From positions 2,517,001 through 2,581,000 of the forward strand of contig NZ_JARXYR010000002.1 in assembly GCF_029893635.1 (NCBI RefSeq): a stretch of DNA of 64,000 bases, read 5' to 3'. The position numbers and the translations under genes are program-made. This stretch comes from Variovorax sp. TBS-050B (GTDB taxonomy: Bacteria; Pseudomonadota; Gammaproteobacteria; Burkholderiales; Burkholderiaceae_C). Numbering within the stretch: position 1 is the first letter of the stretch; the number at the start of each line of letters is the position of its first letter. Positions 25,259 through 36,168 of this stretch are shown one piece after another. The notes below the pieces were generated by a model. It was not told where the DNA came from. It saw only the letters and a program-made list of their open reading frames with translations, and made no database searches.

Positions 25259-26197
25259 CTACTCGGCGGCCTTCACCGCCATCGTCTCGATGATCGCCCG
25301 CAGCTGCGCGCTCATCGGCAGATCGATGCGGGTGCCCGTGGGCAGCTTGCGCAGGAACCAGCGCTTGTACTGGCGCTCGATCTCGCCGTCCTGCGCCAGC
25401 ACCTGGAAGGCATCGTTGACCACCTTGGCGAGCTGCGGGTCGCCCTTGCGGTAGACGATGCCGTAGGGATCGTAGGAAAGGTAGTCGCCGACCACCTCGT
25501 AGCCGGCCCTGGCGTCTTCCTGCGCGAGCAGGCCGTAGAGCAGCACGTCGTCGGTCGCGAAGGCATCGGCCTGTCCGCTCTTGACGAGCGCGAAGCCGTC
25601 GGCATGGTCGCGCGTCACGCGCAGATCGATGGCGAGCGCGAAGCGCTGCGACAGCTCGCGCAGCGCCTTCTCGTTCGTGGTGCCGGCGGTCACGGCCACG
25701 CGCCGGCCCGCGAGGTCGCGGAAGGAGCGGATCGGCGAACCCTTGCGCACCAGCACCTTGGTGCCCGAGACGAAGATGGTCGGCGAGAAGCTCACGCGCT
25801 TCTGCCGTTCGAGGTTGTTGGTGGTGGAGCCGCATTCGAGGTCGACGGCGCCGCTCTCCACCGCCTCCAGGCGGCTGTCGGAGGTCACGGGCACCCAGCG
25901 GATCGCCAGCGGCCTGTGCACCGCGTCCTCCATGGCCGTCACCAGGGCGCGGCAGAGTTCGATCGAATAGCCGACGGGCTGCCCGCGCGGGTCGAGGAAG
26001 GAGAAGGGCACCGACGAGGCGCGGTAGCCGATCGCGACGCTGCCGGCCTCGCGCGCCTTGGCGAGCGTGCCGGTCAATGTCTCGGGCGGCAGCTGCTGCG
26101 CCTGCACCGCCACCGGCAGGGCGCCGAGCGCCGCCGCCGCGAGCATGCCGGCGAGAAAGGACCGCAAGGCGGCGGCAGGCTTCATCGGGGGCCTCAT
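25259..26197 (-). CDS. Amino-acid ABC-type periplasmic binding protein (SBP family 3)
   Basis: A 312-residue exported solute-binding protein of the glutamate/aspartate (GltI) type. It has a signal peptide ending at VQAQ (about residue 34) and VAIGYRASSVPFSFLD, a family-3 opening. DLECGSTTNNLERQKRVSFSPTIF is the ligand-binding stretch, followed by RRVAVTAGTTNEKALREL. The start at 26197 overlaps the dctA-like stop by ATGA. No ABC permease or ATPase gene is adjacent, so it is either an orphan or works with the symporter it is translated with. Confidence 0.88.
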   Translation of the reverse strand: MRPPMKPAAALRSFLAGMLAAAALGALPVAVQAQQLPPETLTGTLAKAREAGSVAIGYRASSVPFSFLDPRGQPVGYSIELCRALVTAMEDAVHRPLAIRWVPVTSDSRLEAVESGAVDLECGSTTNNLERQKRVSFSPTIFVSGTKVLVRKGSPIRSFRDLAGRRVAVTAGTTNEKALRELSQRFALAIDLRVTRDHADGFALVKSGQADAFATDDVLLYGLLAQEDARAGYEVVGDYLSYDPYGIVYRKGDPQLAKVVNDAFQVLAQDGEIERQYKRWFLRKLPTGTRIDLPMSAQLRAIIETMAVKAAE

Positions 26198-27501
26198 GCG
26201 CTCGCGGGATGCGCGAGCGTGGCCGCGGCCTCGGCATCGAGTGCCTCGGCGTTGATCGCGGCGTCGCGCTCGGAGAGCAGCTCGCCCTCCCACTTGGCCA
26301 CCACCGCGGTGGCGATGGAGTTGCCCACCGCGTTGGTCGCCGAGCGGCCCATGTCGAGGAAGGTGTCCACGCCGAGGATCAGCAGCAGGCCCGCTTCCGG
26401 GATGTCGAAGTGGTTGAGCGTGGCCGCGATCACCACCAGCGAGGCGCGCGGCACGCCCGCCATGCCCTTGGAGGTGAGCATCAGGATCAGCAGCATCGTG
26501 ATCTGCGTGCTCAGGGGCATGTGGATGCCGTAGGCCTGTGCGATGAACAGCACGGCGAAGGTGCAGTACATCATCGAGCCGTCGAGGTTGAACGAGTAGC
26601 CCATCGGCATCACGAAGCTCGAGATCTTGCGCTTTACGCCGAAGCGGTCGAGCGCCTGCAGGATCTTCGGATAGGCCGCCTCCGAACTGGCGGTGGCGAA
26701 CGAGAGCAGGAAGGCCTCCTTGATGAGCGCCAGCAGCTTGAAGACGCGCCGGCCGAGGAAGCTCAGGCCCACGAGGATCAGCACGCCCCAGAGCACGAAC
26801 AGCCCCAGGTAGAAGTCGCCCATGAACACCGCGAACTTGAGCAGGATGCCCAGGCCGTTGACCGCCACCGTGGCGGCCATGGCGGCCATCACCGCGAGCG
26901 GTGCGAGCTTCATCACGTAGCCGGTGATCTTGAGCATCGCGTGCGAGAGTTCGTCGATCGCGGCCACCAGCGTCTTCGCCTTCTCGCCGAGTGAGGCCAG
27001 GGCCACGCCGAAGAACATCGAGAACACCACGATCTGCAGGATCTCGTTGTTGGCCATGGCTTCGGCGAAGGACTTGGGCACCAGGTGGCTCACGAAGTCC
27101 TTGAGCGTGAACTTCGCCGTCGCGAGGTTGGCCGAGGAGCCGATGTCGGGCAGCGGCAGGCCCAGGTTCTCGCCGGGCTTCAGCAGGTTGGCCATCACGA
27201 GCCCGATGACGAGTGAGATCAGCGACGCGGTGAAGAACCAGCCGAGCGACTTGCCGAACACCCGGCCCACTGACTTGGCGTCGCCCATGTGCGCGATGCC
27301 CACCACCAGCGTGGAGAACACCAGCGGGCCGATCAGCATCTTGATGAGGCGCAGGAACACGTCGGAGACGATCGACACGTAGCCCGCGATCTCGGCGGCC
27401 GCCTTCTTCTCGGGAAAGCTCGTGAAGATCATGTAGCCGACAAGGATGCCGAGCACCATGGCGATCAGGATCCAGGCGGCGGCCGGCAGTTTCTTTCTCA
27501 T
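26194..27501 (-). CDS. Dicarboxylate/amino acid:cation symporter (DAACS, DctA/GltP-like)
   Basis: A 435-residue secondary transporter with about eight hydrophobic helices and two hairpins. ATASSEAAYPKILQ is the serine-rich HP1 hairpin, SFVMPMGYSFNLDGSMMY the TM7 NMDG-like motif, and FLDMGRSATNAVGNSIATAVV the TM8 substrate site with conserved Asp, Arg and Asn. Substrate is probably a C4-dicarboxylate, glutamate or aspartate; sequence does not settle which. It is the first gene of a minus-strand pair with the binding protein. Confidence 0.9.
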   Translation of the reverse strand: MRKKLPAAAWILIAMVLGILVGYMIFTSFPEKKAAAEIAGYVSIVSDVFLRLIKMLIGPLVFSTLVVGIAHMGDAKSVGRVFGKSLGWFFTASLISLVIGLVMANLLKPGENLGLPLPDIGSSANLATAKFTLKDFVSHLVPKSFAEAMANNEILQIVVFSMFFGVALASLGEKAKTLVAAIDELSHAMLKITGYVMKLAPLAVMAAMAATVAVNGLGILLKFAVFMGDFYLGLFVLWGVLILVGLSFLGRRVFKLLALIKEAFLLSFATASSEAAYPKILQALDRFGVKRKISSFVMPMGYSFNLDGSMMYCTFAVLFIAQAYGIHMPLSTQITMLLILMLTSKGMAGVPRASLVVIAATLNHFDIPEAGLLLILGVDTFLDMGRSATNAVGNSIATAVVAKWEGELLSERDAAINAEALDAEAAATLAHPASA

Positions 27502-27673
27502 GTTCGTACCTTTGGAGTGTGTGTGGTGCAGGCGCGGGCGCAGGGCGCGGCGGCCTCTCCTCGTGCGGCAGGCACAGGGTAGCCAAGAAGCTCGCCCGCA
27601 TGCAACCGCACTGGCCGGGGCGATGAAGTCTTAAGTCTCCACTGCCGGTTCCGCGCCACGGAATTTCGCTGCC

Positions 27674-27679
27674 TACAAT
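27674..27679 (+). promoter_or_regulatory. -10 box placed for a leaderless mutarotase transcript
   Basis: TACAAT ends 6 nt before the ATG at 27686, and no Shine-Dalgarno sequence lies between. Transcription starting 6-7 nt after the box would begin at or next to the start codon. A good -35 match was not seen. Confidence 0.45.
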
Positions 27680-27685
27680 TCTCCA

Positions 27686-28522
27686 ATGGATATCAGCTCG
27701 ATCGAGTTCCGCGGCCAGCCCGCGCTTCGCGCCGCAGGCGCCGACGGCAGCGTCCTGACGGTCTCGCTGCACGGGGCGCAGCCGCTCTCGTGGATCACGG
27801 CCGACGGCGTGGAACGCCTCTACCTGAGCCCGACGGCGGTGTTCGACGGCCAGGCCCCGATCCGCGGCGGCGTGCCCATCTGCTGCCCCCAGTTCAACCA
27901 GCGCGGCATGCTGCCCAAACATGGCTTCATGCGCAATCTGCCTTGGGAAAACCGCGGCGTCGACGCCGCATCGGGCGAACTGGTGCTGCGGCTGCGCGAC
28001 AGCGAGGCCACGCGGTCGCTCTGGCCGCATCCCTTCGAGGCGCGGCTTGCGCTCGCGATGACGCCGGGGCAATTGCGCATCACGCTCTCGCTGCTCAACA
28101 CCGGCCATGCGCCGCTGAGCTTCGCGGCGGCGCTGCACACCTACCTGCGCGTGGACGACATTGCCGAGGTGCGGCTGGAGGGCCTGCAGGGCGCCAACCG
28201 CTGGGATTCGCTGCGCGACGACCGCCACGTCGAGACCGCGCAGGCATTGCGCTTCGCTGCCGAGTTCGACAGCGTCTACGCCGCCCCCGCGAAACCGCTA
28301 CGCCTGCTGCAGCCCGGCGGCACGCTCGAGATCTCGCAGAGCGCGAGCTGCAGCGAAACGGTGGTCTGGAACCCCGGCGCCGCGCTGAGTGCGAAACTCG
28401 CCGACATGCCCGACGACGGTTTCCGCCACATGCTCTGCGTCGAGGCCGGGCGCATCGACGAGCAGGTGCTCCTGATGCCCGGCGCCTCCTGGCAGGGCTG
28501 GCAGCAGCTGCGCGTTTCCTGA
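27686..28522 (+). CDS. D-hexose-6-phosphate mutarotase (YeaD-like)
   Basis: A 278-residue aldose-1-epimerase fold protein that interconverts anomers of hexose 6-phosphates. Family features are [16 protein letters not shown] opening around [28 protein letters not shown] with the conserved Gly-Gly-Pro, HGFMRNLPW (catalytic His), [11 protein letters not shown] and [17 protein letters not shown]. It has an upstream TACAAT box and lies just before hisF, separated by 20 nt, so hisF may partly depend on its promoter. Confidence 0.88.
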   Translation: MDISSIEFRGQPALRAAGADGSVLTVSLHGAQPLSWITADGVERLYLSPTAVFDGQAPIRGGVPICCPQFNQRGMLPKHGFMRNLPWENRGVDAASGELVLRLRDSEATRSLWPHPFEARLALAMTPGQLRITLSLLNTGHAPLSFAAALHTYLRVDDIAEVRLEGLQGANRWDSLRDDRHVETAQALRFAAEFDSVYAAPAKPLRLLQPGGTLEISQSASCSETVVWNPGAALSAKLADMPDDGFRHMLCVEAGRIDEQVLLMPGASWQGWQQLRVS

Positions 28523-28542
28523 TTTCCTCTTCTTCTCCGACC

Positions 28543-29322
28543 ATGCTCGCAAAACGCATCATTCCCTGTCTCGACGTCACCGGCGGCCGCGTCGTGAAGG
28601 GCGTCAACTTCCTCGAACTGCGCGACGCGGGCGATCCGGTCGAGATCGCGGCGCGCTACAACGCGCAGGGCGCCGACGAACTCACCTTCCTCGACATCAC
28701 CGCCACCAGCGATGGACGCGACCTGATTCTGCCGATCATCGAGGCCGTGGCCTCGCAGGTGTTCATTCCGCTGACCGTGGGCGGCGGCGTGCGCACCGTC
28801 GAGGACGTGCGGCGGCTGCTCAACGCGGGCGCCGACAAGACCAGCTTCAACTCGGCAGCCATCGCGAATCCGCAGGTGATCGAAGACGCCTCGCACAAGT
28901 ACGGCGCGCAGTGCATCGTGGTGGCGATCGACGCCAAGCGCCGCAGCCCCGAGGAAGCCGCCGTGCGCGGACCCGGCTGGGACGTGTACAGCCACGGCGG
29001 GCGCAAGAACACCGGCCTCGACGCCGTGGCATGGGCCGCCGAGATGGCGCGCCGCGGCGCGGGCGAGATCCTGCTGACCAGCATGGACCGCGACGGCACC
29101 AAGAGCGGTTTCGACCTCGAACTCACGCGCGCCGTGAGCGACGCGGTGGACGTGCCGGTCATCGCCTCGGGCGGCGTGGGCAGCCTCGACGACCTGGCCG
29201 ACGGCATCCAGACCGGCGGCGCGGACGCGGTGCTCGCCGCGAGCATCTTCCACTATGGCGAGCACACGGTCGGCGAGGCCAAGGCGCGCATGGCCGCGCG
29301 GGGCATCCCGGTCCGGACCTGA
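28543..29322 (+). CDS. hisF: Imidazole glycerol phosphate synthase, cyclase subunit
   Basis: A 259-residue barrel that uses ammonia from HisH to form imidazole glycerol phosphate and AICAR. The catalytic aspartates lie in [17 protein letters not shown] and VAIDAKRRS. The phosphate loops [10 protein letters not shown] and [11 protein letters not shown] are intact. It resumes the his operon after the inserted block. Confidence 0.98.
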   Translation: MLAKRIIPCLDVTGGRVVKGVNFLELRDAGDPVEIAARYNAQGADELTFLDITATSDGRDLILPIIEAVASQVFIPLTVGGGVRTVEDVRRLLNAGADKTSFNSAAIANPQVIEDASHKYGAQCIVVAIDAKRRSPEEAAVRGPGWDVYSHGGRKNTGLDAVAWAAEMARRGAGEILLTSMDRDGTKSGFDLELTRAVSDAVDVPVIASGGVGSLDDLADGIQTGGADAVLAASIFHYGEHTVGEAKARMAARGIPVRT

Positions 29323-29355
29323 GCGGTCCCGCCCCGGGGTGGGACAATACGCGCC

Positions 29356-29745
29356 ATGAACTGGCTCGACGAAGTGAAGTGGGACGCGAACGGCCTGGTG
29401 CCCGTCATCGCGCAGGAACAGGGCAGCAACGACGTGCTGATGTTCGCCTGGATGAACCGCGAGGCGCTCGCGAAGACGGCCGAACTCGGCCGCGCCGTGT
29501 ATTTCAGTCGCTCGCGCGGCAAGCTCTGGTTCAAGGGCGAGGAATCGGGCCACGTGCAGACGGTGCACGAGATCCGCATCGACTGCGACAACGACGTGGT
29601 GCTGCTCAAGGTCACCCAGCTCGGCCACGAACCCGGCATCGCCTGCCACACCGGCCGCCACAGCTGCTTCTTCAGCAAGTACGAGAACGGCCGCTGGACG
29701 GTCACCGAACCCGTCTTGAAAGACCCGGAATCAATCTACAAATGA
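29356..29745 (+). CDS. hisI: Phosphoribosyl-AMP cyclohydrolase
   Basis: A 129-residue stand-alone cyclohydrolase, not fused to HisE. The metal-binding motif [11 protein letters not shown] and the zinc cysteines in [11 protein letters not shown] are present, as is [20 protein letters not shown] hexamer (29343-29348) ends 7 nt before the ATG, so an internal, nearly leaderless transcript is possible. It overlaps hisE by 4 nt. Confidence 0.97.
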   Translation: MNWLDEVKWDANGLVPVIAQEQGSNDVLMFAWMNREALAKTAELGRAVYFSRSRGKLWFKGEESGHVQTVHEIRIDCDNDVVLLKVTQLGHEPGIACHTGRHSCFFSKYENGRWTVTEPVLKDPESIYK

Positions 29746-30122
29746 GCGCCGCCGTGAACACCTCCGACGCCCTCGCGCGCCTTGCCGCCGTGATCGAAAG
29801 CCGCCTGCCCGCGCGCGGCGGGAATCCCGAGAAAAGCTACGTCGCACGGCTGCTGCACAAGGGCCCCGACGCCTTCCTCAAGAAGATCGGCGAAGAAGCC
29901 ACCGAGGTCGTGATGGCCGCCAAGGACGCCGACCATGGCGGCGACCGCGCAAAAATAGTGAACGAAGTGGCCGACCTGTGGTTCCACACCATGGTGGCGC
30001 TGGCGCACTACGGCAGCTCGCCGGCCGAGGTGATCGCCGAACTCGAGCGCCGCGAAGGCACCAGCGGCATCGAGGAAAAGGCGCTGCGCAAGGCGCAGGC
30101 GCGCGAGGCCTCCAACGATTGA
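29742..30122 (+). CDS. hisE: Phosphoribosyl-ATP pyrophosphatase
   Basis: A 126-residue all-alpha MazG-like pyrophosphohydrolase, the second step of histidine synthesis. The metal-binding motif [15 protein letters not shown] is followed by [14 protein letters not shown]. The ATG at 29742 overlaps the hisI stop. It closes the histidine genes. Confidence 0.96.
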   Translation: MSAAVNTSDALARLAAVIESRLPARGGNPEKSYVARLLHKGPDAFLKKIGEEATEVVMAAKDADHGGDRAKIVNEVADLWFHTMVALAHYGSSPAEVIAELERREGTSGIEEKALRKAQAREASND

Positions 30123-30133
30123 AAGGACATCCG

Positions 30134-30523
30134 ATGGCCAACGAGATCGTGAACGTGGAACCCGACGACTCCCTCAAGACCTGGGGCTGGGTCAGCTACA
30201 TCCTGCACCTGATCGTGGCCATCGGCGCCGTCCTGCCGGGCATGCAGGCCTCGGTGGTGCTGCTGCTGCTGGCGCTGCTGATCGATTTCATCAAGCGCGA
30301 CAACGCCGCCGGCACCTGGCAGGCCTCGCACTTCAGCTGGCGCATCCGCTCGGTGCTCTGGGCCGGCCTGCTGTACATCGTGACCTCGTGGCTCTGGCTG
30401 CTGCTGCTCGTGCCAGGCTGGATCGCCTGGAGCCTGATTTCGCTGTGGTTCCTGTACCGGATCGTGAAAGGCATGATCCGCATGAACGACGGCCGTCCCA
30501 TGGAACCCAAAGATGTCATCTGA
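30134..30523 (+). CDS. DUF4870-type small membrane protein
   Basis: A 129-residue protein with three or four hydrophobic helices. The short acidic N-terminus is followed by WGWVSYILHLIVAIG, and the end carries FLYRIVKGMIRMNDGRPM. This matches DUF4870-like membrane proteins often found after hisE in this order; function is unknown. The ATG at 30134 follows AAAGGA. It overlaps the HIT gene by 11 nt. Confidence 0.82.
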   Translation: MANEIVNVEPDDSLKTWGWVSYILHLIVAIGAVLPGMQASVVLLLLALLIDFIKRDNAAGTWQASHFSWRIRSVLWAGLLYIVTSWLWLLLLVPGWIAWSLISLWFLYRIVKGMIRMNDGRPMEPKDVI

Positions 30524-30872
30524 CCCGAACTGCGTCTTCTGCAAGATCATCGAAGGCAAGATCCCCTCGCGCAAGGTCTACGAGGACGACGAGCTGTTCG
30601 GCTTCCACGACATCGCGCCCTGGGCGCCGGTGCATTTCATGCTGGTGCCCAAGCGCCACATCGCCTCGATGGCGCAACTCACCGCCGACGATGCGGCGCT
30701 GATGGGCCGCATCATGACCCTCGCGCCCAAGCTCGCGCTGGAGCAGGGCTGCAGGCCCTATCCGGAAGGCGGATTCCGCGTCGTCGTCAACACCGGCACC
30801 GAGGGCGGACAGGAGGTGCACCATCTCCATGTCCATGTCATGGGCGGTCCCCGGCCCTGGGCCCGGGGCTGA
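30513..30872 (+). CDS. hinT: HIT-family nucleotide hydrolase (HinT-like)
   Basis: A 119-residue histidine-triad protein. The catalytic motif is HHLHVHVMGG near the C-terminus, and CVFCKIIEGKIPSRKVYEDD is the usual N-terminal block with a CxxC pair. HinT proteins hydrolyse AMP linked to amines (adenosine phosphoramidates). It starts within the end of the DUF4870 gene and precedes tatA. Confidence 0.93.
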   Translation: MSSDPNCVFCKIIEGKIPSRKVYEDDELFGFHDIAPWAPVHFMLVPKRHIASMAQLTADDAALMGRIMTLAPKLALEQGCRPYPEGGFRVVVNTGTEGGQEVHHLHVHVMGGPRPWARG

Positions 30873-30900
30873 GTCCCGATAAGCCAAACTGTCACATTCC

Positions 30901-30918
30901 GCCCGACTAAAATCGGGC
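30901..30918 (+). promoter_or_regulatory. Candidate -10 region of tatABC inside an inverted repeat
   Basis: TAAAAT (30908-30913) lies in the loop of a 6-bp inverted repeat, GCCCGA (30901-30906) and TCGGGC (30913-30918). It is 24 nt before the tatA ATG. The same layout is seen upstream of petA. No convincing -35 was found. Confidence 0.4.
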
Positions 30919-30937
30919 ACATTCTTAGGAGTCTTCC

Positions 30938-31186
30938 ATGGGTTCTTTTTCCATCTGGCACTGGCTGATCGTGCTGCTCGTCGTGGTCATGATCTTCGGC
31001 ACGAAGAAGCTGCGGAACATGGGTTCCGACCTCGGAGGCGCCGTCAAGGGCTTCAAGGACGGCATGAAGGACGGCAGCGCGAACGATGCCTCCACCGCCT
31101 CGTCGGCCCCGGCCCAGCAGGTGACCGGCCAGCCCGCCAACAGCGACAAGTCGACCATCGACGTCGAAGCGCGTCAGAAGTCCTGA
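30938..31186 (+). CDS. tatA: Twin-arginine translocase subunit TatA
   Basis: An 82-residue protein with a single N-terminal membrane helix and the [20 protein letters not shown] amphipathic helix typical of TatA. The C-terminal tail is polar and low in complexity. TatA multimers form the translocation path for folded proteins. A ribosome site TAGGAG precedes the ATG. tatB follows after 13 nt. Confidence 0.97.
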   Translation: MGSFSIWHWLIVLLVVVMIFGTKKLRNMGSDLGGAVKGFKDGMKDGSANDASTASSAPAQQVTGQPANSDKSTIDVEARQKS

Positions 31187-31199
31187 GCGCAGACCGAAC

Positions 31200-31661
31200 G
31201 TGATCGACCTTGGCATCGAGAAGCTGGCGCTGATCGGCGTCGTGGCGCTGATCGTCATCGGGCCGGAAAAGCTGCCGCGCGTGGCGCGCACCGTCGGCAC
31301 GCTGCTCGGCAAGGCGCAGCGTTACGTGAACGACGTCAAGGCCGAAGTCAACCGCTCCATGGAGCTCGACGAGCTCCGCAAGATGAAGACCACGGTCGAA
31401 GATGCGGCACGCGACGTCGAGCACAGCATCCAGGCCGGCGCGAGCGATCTCGAAAAGCAGCTTTCGGGTTCCTCGGGCGAAACGCTCTCGGCCCTGGCCG
31501 AGCCCGAACCGCCGGTGCCCGAATACAAGCACCCGCGCAAGAACTGGCGCCTGAAGCAGGGCGCCACGCCCCAGTGGTACAAGGCCCGCAACGGCGTGCG
31601 CACCAGGGCCCTTTCGGGTGCAGCGCGCGTGGCCCGTTTCCGTCCCCACAAGATCAACTAG
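31200..31661 (+). CDS. tatB: Twin-arginine translocase subunit TatB
   Basis: A 153-residue protein starting with GTG. The N-terminal helix ([23 protein letters not shown]) carries the Glu and Pro usual for TatB. A long helical region and a proline-rich stretch follow. The basic C-terminal part (residues 125-153) is longer than in E. coli. It binds signal peptides together with TatC. Confidence 0.95.
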   Translation: MIDLGIEKLALIGVVALIVIGPEKLPRVARTVGTLLGKAQRYVNDVKAEVNRSMELDELRKMKTTVEDAARDVEHSIQAGASDLEKQLSGSSGETLSALAEPEPPVPEYKHPRKNWRLKQGATPQWYKARNGVRTRALSGAARVARFRPHKIN

Positions 31662-31749
31662 CCGCGGTCCAACCTTCGTCGCGCTCCTCCTCCCCGTGTG
31701 CCGGGCGCCGGCCGGAGCCGCGCTCCTCCTGCTCTTTTCTTCTCCCCCC

Positions 31750-32556
31750 ATGGCCGATTCCGACAACAAGAACAAAGACGCAGACGACGAATTGGCGGGT
31801 ACCGAACAGCCATTCGTGCAGCACCTGGTCGAATTGCGCGACCGGCTGCTCTACTGCGTCTACGGGTTGGCGGTCGCGGGCATCCTGCTGGCCATCTGGC
31901 CCGGGCCGGGCGGCCTGATCGACCTGATCGCGATGCCGATCCGCGCGCACATGCCGCCGGACGCCAAGCTCATCGCGATCGGCGTGTTCTCGCCGTTCTT
32001 CGTGCCGCTCAAGGTGTTGATGATGACGGCCGTGCTGCTGGCGCTGCCCTGGCTCATGTACCAGGCATGGATGTTCATCGCGCCGGGTCTCTACAGCCAC
32101 GAGAAGCGCTTCGCGCTGCCGCTGATCTTCTTCGGCAGCCTGCTGGCCTACGCGGGCATCGCCTTCGTCCAGTTCTTCGTGCTGGACAAGATGTTCGGCT
32201 TCATCCAGAAGTTCACGCCCGAGGCAGTGGCGGCCACGCCCGACATCTCCTCGTACGTCGAGGCCATCCTCTCGCTCTACATCGCCTTCGGCGTGGCCTT
32301 CCAGGTGCCGATCGTCGTGATGCTGCTCGTGCGTTTCGAGATGGTCACGATCGAGAAGCTGCGTTCGTTCCGCGGCTACTTCATCGTCATGGCCTTCGTG
32401 ATCGCCGCGGTGCTCACGCCGCCCGACGTGGTGTCGCAACTCGCGCTGGCGGTGCCGATGTGCCTGCTCTACGAGGTGGGCATCATCGGCGCGCGCTACT
32501 TCGCACAGGGCAACCGCAAGCCGGAAGAAAAGGAAAGCGCCGATCCGTCGGCCTGA
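31750..32556 (+). CDS. tatC: Twin-arginine translocase subunit TatC
   Basis: A 268-residue six-helix membrane protein, the receptor for twin-arginine signal peptides. Conserved parts are TEQPFVQHLVELRDRLL at the N-terminus, PFFVPLKVLMMTAVLLALPW, and FRGYFIVMAFVIAAVLTPPDVVSQ. The ATG at 31750 gives the usual short acidic N-terminus; no clear ribosome site precedes it, so the start is the least certain part. The gene faces the protease gene, with about 40 nt between. Confidence 0.96.
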   Translation: MADSDNKNKDADDELAGTEQPFVQHLVELRDRLLYCVYGLAVAGILLAIWPGPGGLIDLIAMPIRAHMPPDAKLIAIGVFSPFFVPLKVLMMTAVLLALPWLMYQAWMFIAPGLYSHEKRFALPLIFFGSLLAYAGIAFVQFFVLDKMFGFIQKFTPEAVAATPDISSYVEAILSLYIAFGVAFQVPIVVMLLVRFEMVTIEKLRSFRGYFIVMAFVIAAVLTPPDVVSQLALAVPMCLLYEVGIIGARYFAQGNRKPEEKESADPSA

Positions 32557-32598
32557 CCGCGGGCTGCGGGCCTTTCTTTCGGGGCCCCCGCCCCGGCG

Positions 32599-33759
<1,161 letters not shown>

Positions 33760-34058
33760 GAAAGCTTCGATCGAAAGACGGGGGGTGAATGCGGCGTTTG
33801 CCATCGGAGGCGGCGCCGGGTCCATTGTCCCTCAACGCCAGCCGCCAGAGACCGCGCGGGGCGGTCGAGATTCGGCGCCGGCGTCGGCGCCAATAAGGGA
33901 TAACCCCTAGCATTGCGTCCCGAGCCCACACGGCTCCCCGCGACCCGGCCTTCCGCGCATCGCCCATCCGGCGACGGCGGCAGGTGTTCCGCCGGCGCCC
34001 CCGACCACCGCCGTCATCCCTCGCGCGGCCGGGGCGCGGCACGCCCTCCCTGCCAGCC

Positions 34059-35402
34059 ATGACCTCTCAAGCACTTTCCCCGGACGACGCCCGGTCGGCG
34101 CCGACGCGCGCACTCGGCGCGAGCGACTACAAGACCCTTGCGCTCTCCGCCCTCGGCGGCACGCTGGAGTTCTACGACTTCGTCATCTACGTCTTCTTCG
34201 CCACCGTGCTGGGGGCGCTGTTCTTCCCGGCCGACATGCCCGACTGGCTGCGGCAGCTGCAGACCTTCGGCATCTTCGCGGCCGGCTACCTGGCCCGGCC
34301 GCTGGGCGGCATCGTGATCGCGCACTTCGGCGACCTGCTCGGCCGCAAGCGCATGTTCACGCTGTCGATCTTCCTGATGGCCGCGCCCACGCTGGTGATC
34401 GGCCTGCTGCCCACCTACGCGAGCATCGGCGTGGCGGCGCCGCTGCTGCTGCTCGCCATGCGCGTGCTCCAGGGCGCGGCGATCGGCGGCGAGATGCCCG
34501 GCGCCTGGGTCTTCGTCGGCGAGCACGTGCCGGCGCGGCGCTACGGCTTCGGCGTAGGCACGCTGACCTCGGGCATCACCGGCGGCATTCTGCTGGGCTC
34601 GCTGGTGGCGGTGGCCATCAACCGGCACTATTCGCCGGCCGAGGTGAGCGGCTTCGCGTGGCGCATTCCCTTCGTGCTGGGCGGCGTGTTCGGGCTGGTC
34701 TCGGTCTACCTGCGCCGCTTCTTGCACGAGACGCCGGTGTTCAGGGAACTGGCCGACCGCAAGACGGTGGCGCGCGAGCTGCCGCTGCGCACCATCCTGC
34801 GCGAGCACCGCCTGCCGAGCCTGTACGTGGCGCTGCTGACCTGGGTGCTGTCGGCGGCGATCGTGGTGGTGGTGCTCTACACGCCCACCTACCTGCAGAA
34901 GGTGCATCACATCCCGGCCGCGCTGGCGCTCGAGGCCAATGCGCTCGCCACGCTCACGCTCACCATCGGCTGCGTGCTGGTCGGCTGGGCCAGCGACCGC
35001 ATCGGCACCCGCGCGGTCATGCTCATCGGCTGGGCCGGGCTGTTCGGCACGGCCTACCTGTTCTACACCGGCCTGCCGGGCACGCCCGCGACGCTGTTCT
35101 GGCACTACGGCCTGGTGGGGCTGTTCGTGGGCACCATCGCGACGGTGCCGATCGCCGGCGTGCGCGCCTTTCCGGCGCCGGTGCGTTTCACCGGGCTCTC
35201 GTTCGCCTACAACATGTCGTATGCGGTGTTCGGCGGGCTGACGCCGGTGATCCTCACGCTCTGGCTGCAGCGCGACCCCATGGCGCCGGCGCACTACGTC
35301 GCGGCGCTCGCGGCCGTCGGCTTCCTGCTGGCGCTGTGGCCATTGGCGGCACGCGGCCATGCGATGCGCGAGGAGGGCGGGGGCGCGACAATGGCGCGAT
35401 GA
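34059..35402 (+). CDS. MFS transporter, metabolite:H+ symporter family
   Basis: A 447-residue 12-helix transporter of the MHS branch (ProP/KgtP-like). The family opening GGTLEFYDFVIYVFFATVLG is followed by ARPLGGIVIAHFGDLLGRKR (motif A) and RVLQGAAIGGEMPGAWVFVGEH, a signature of this group. The substrate is unknown, probably a small organic acid or osmolyte. The stop overlaps the next gene by ATGA. Confidence 0.92.
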   Translation: MTSQALSPDDARSAPTRALGASDYKTLALSALGGTLEFYDFVIYVFFATVLGALFFPADMPDWLRQLQTFGIFAAGYLARPLGGIVIAHFGDLLGRKRMFTLSIFLMAAPTLVIGLLPTYASIGVAAPLLLLAMRVLQGAAIGGEMPGAWVFVGEHVPARRYGFGVGTLTSGITGGILLGSLVAVAINRHYSPAEVSGFAWRIPFVLGGVFGLVSVYLRRFLHETPVFRELADRKTVARELPLRTILREHRLPSLYVALLTWVLSAAIVVVVLYTPTYLQKVHHIPAALALEANALATLTLTIGCVLVGWASDRIGTRAVMLIGWAGLFGTAYLFYTGLPGTPATLFWHYGLVGLFVGTIATVPIAGVRAFPAPVRFTGLSFAYNMSYAVFGGLTPVILTLWLQRDPMAPAHYVAALAAVGFLLALWPLAARGHAMREEGGGATMAR

Positions 35403-36168
35403 GCACCACACGCCACGAACTGCTGCACGCCTTCGACCTGCTGCTCGCGCCGTCGCGCTTCAAGGACTACGGACCCAACGGCCTGCAGGTCGAGGGCCGC
35501 ACCGTGGTGCGCAAGATCGTCTCGGGCGTGACCGCGAGCCGCGCGCTGATCGAGGCCGCGATCCACGCCGAGGCCGACGCCATCTTCGTGCACCACGGCC
35601 TGTTCTGGCGCGGCCAGGACGGCCGCGTGACCGGATGGATGAAGCAGCGCCTGAGCCTGCTGCTGGGCGACGACGTCAACCTCTTCGCCTACCACCTGCC
35701 GCTGGACGCGCATCCGGAGCTCGGCAACAACGCGCAGCTCGGTCTTCGGCTCGGCCTGCTGGCCCATCCGGGGTCGGAAGGCCGCTTCGGCGAACAGGAG
35801 CTCGGCTTCCTCGGCGCGCTGGAGAACGGCGACACCTTCGCCGACGGCAAGGCGCTGGCCGCGCATGCGGAGAAGGTGCTCGGGCGGCCGGTCACGCTGG
35901 TGGACGCGGCGCATCGCCCGATCCGCAACGTCGCCTGGTGCACGGGCGGCGCCCAGGGCTATTTCGAGGCCGCGATCGCCGCCGGGGCCGACGCCTTCAT
36001 CACCGGCGAGATCTCGGAGCCCCAGGCGCACTATGCGCGCGAGATGGGCGTCGCCTTCCTGGCCTGCGGCCATCACGCCACCGAGCGCTACGGCGCGCAA
36101 GCCGTGGCGGCGCACGTGGCGGGGCAGCTCGGCCTCCAGCACGAGTTCATCGACATCGACAATCCGGC

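Noticed and set aside
25259..28228. A 989-codon minus-strand frame suggesting a giant fusion including the binding protein
   Set aside because: Only the part from 26197 downward is real. The rest lies antisense or out of frame across the symporter and mutarotase genes and looks like shadow sequence.
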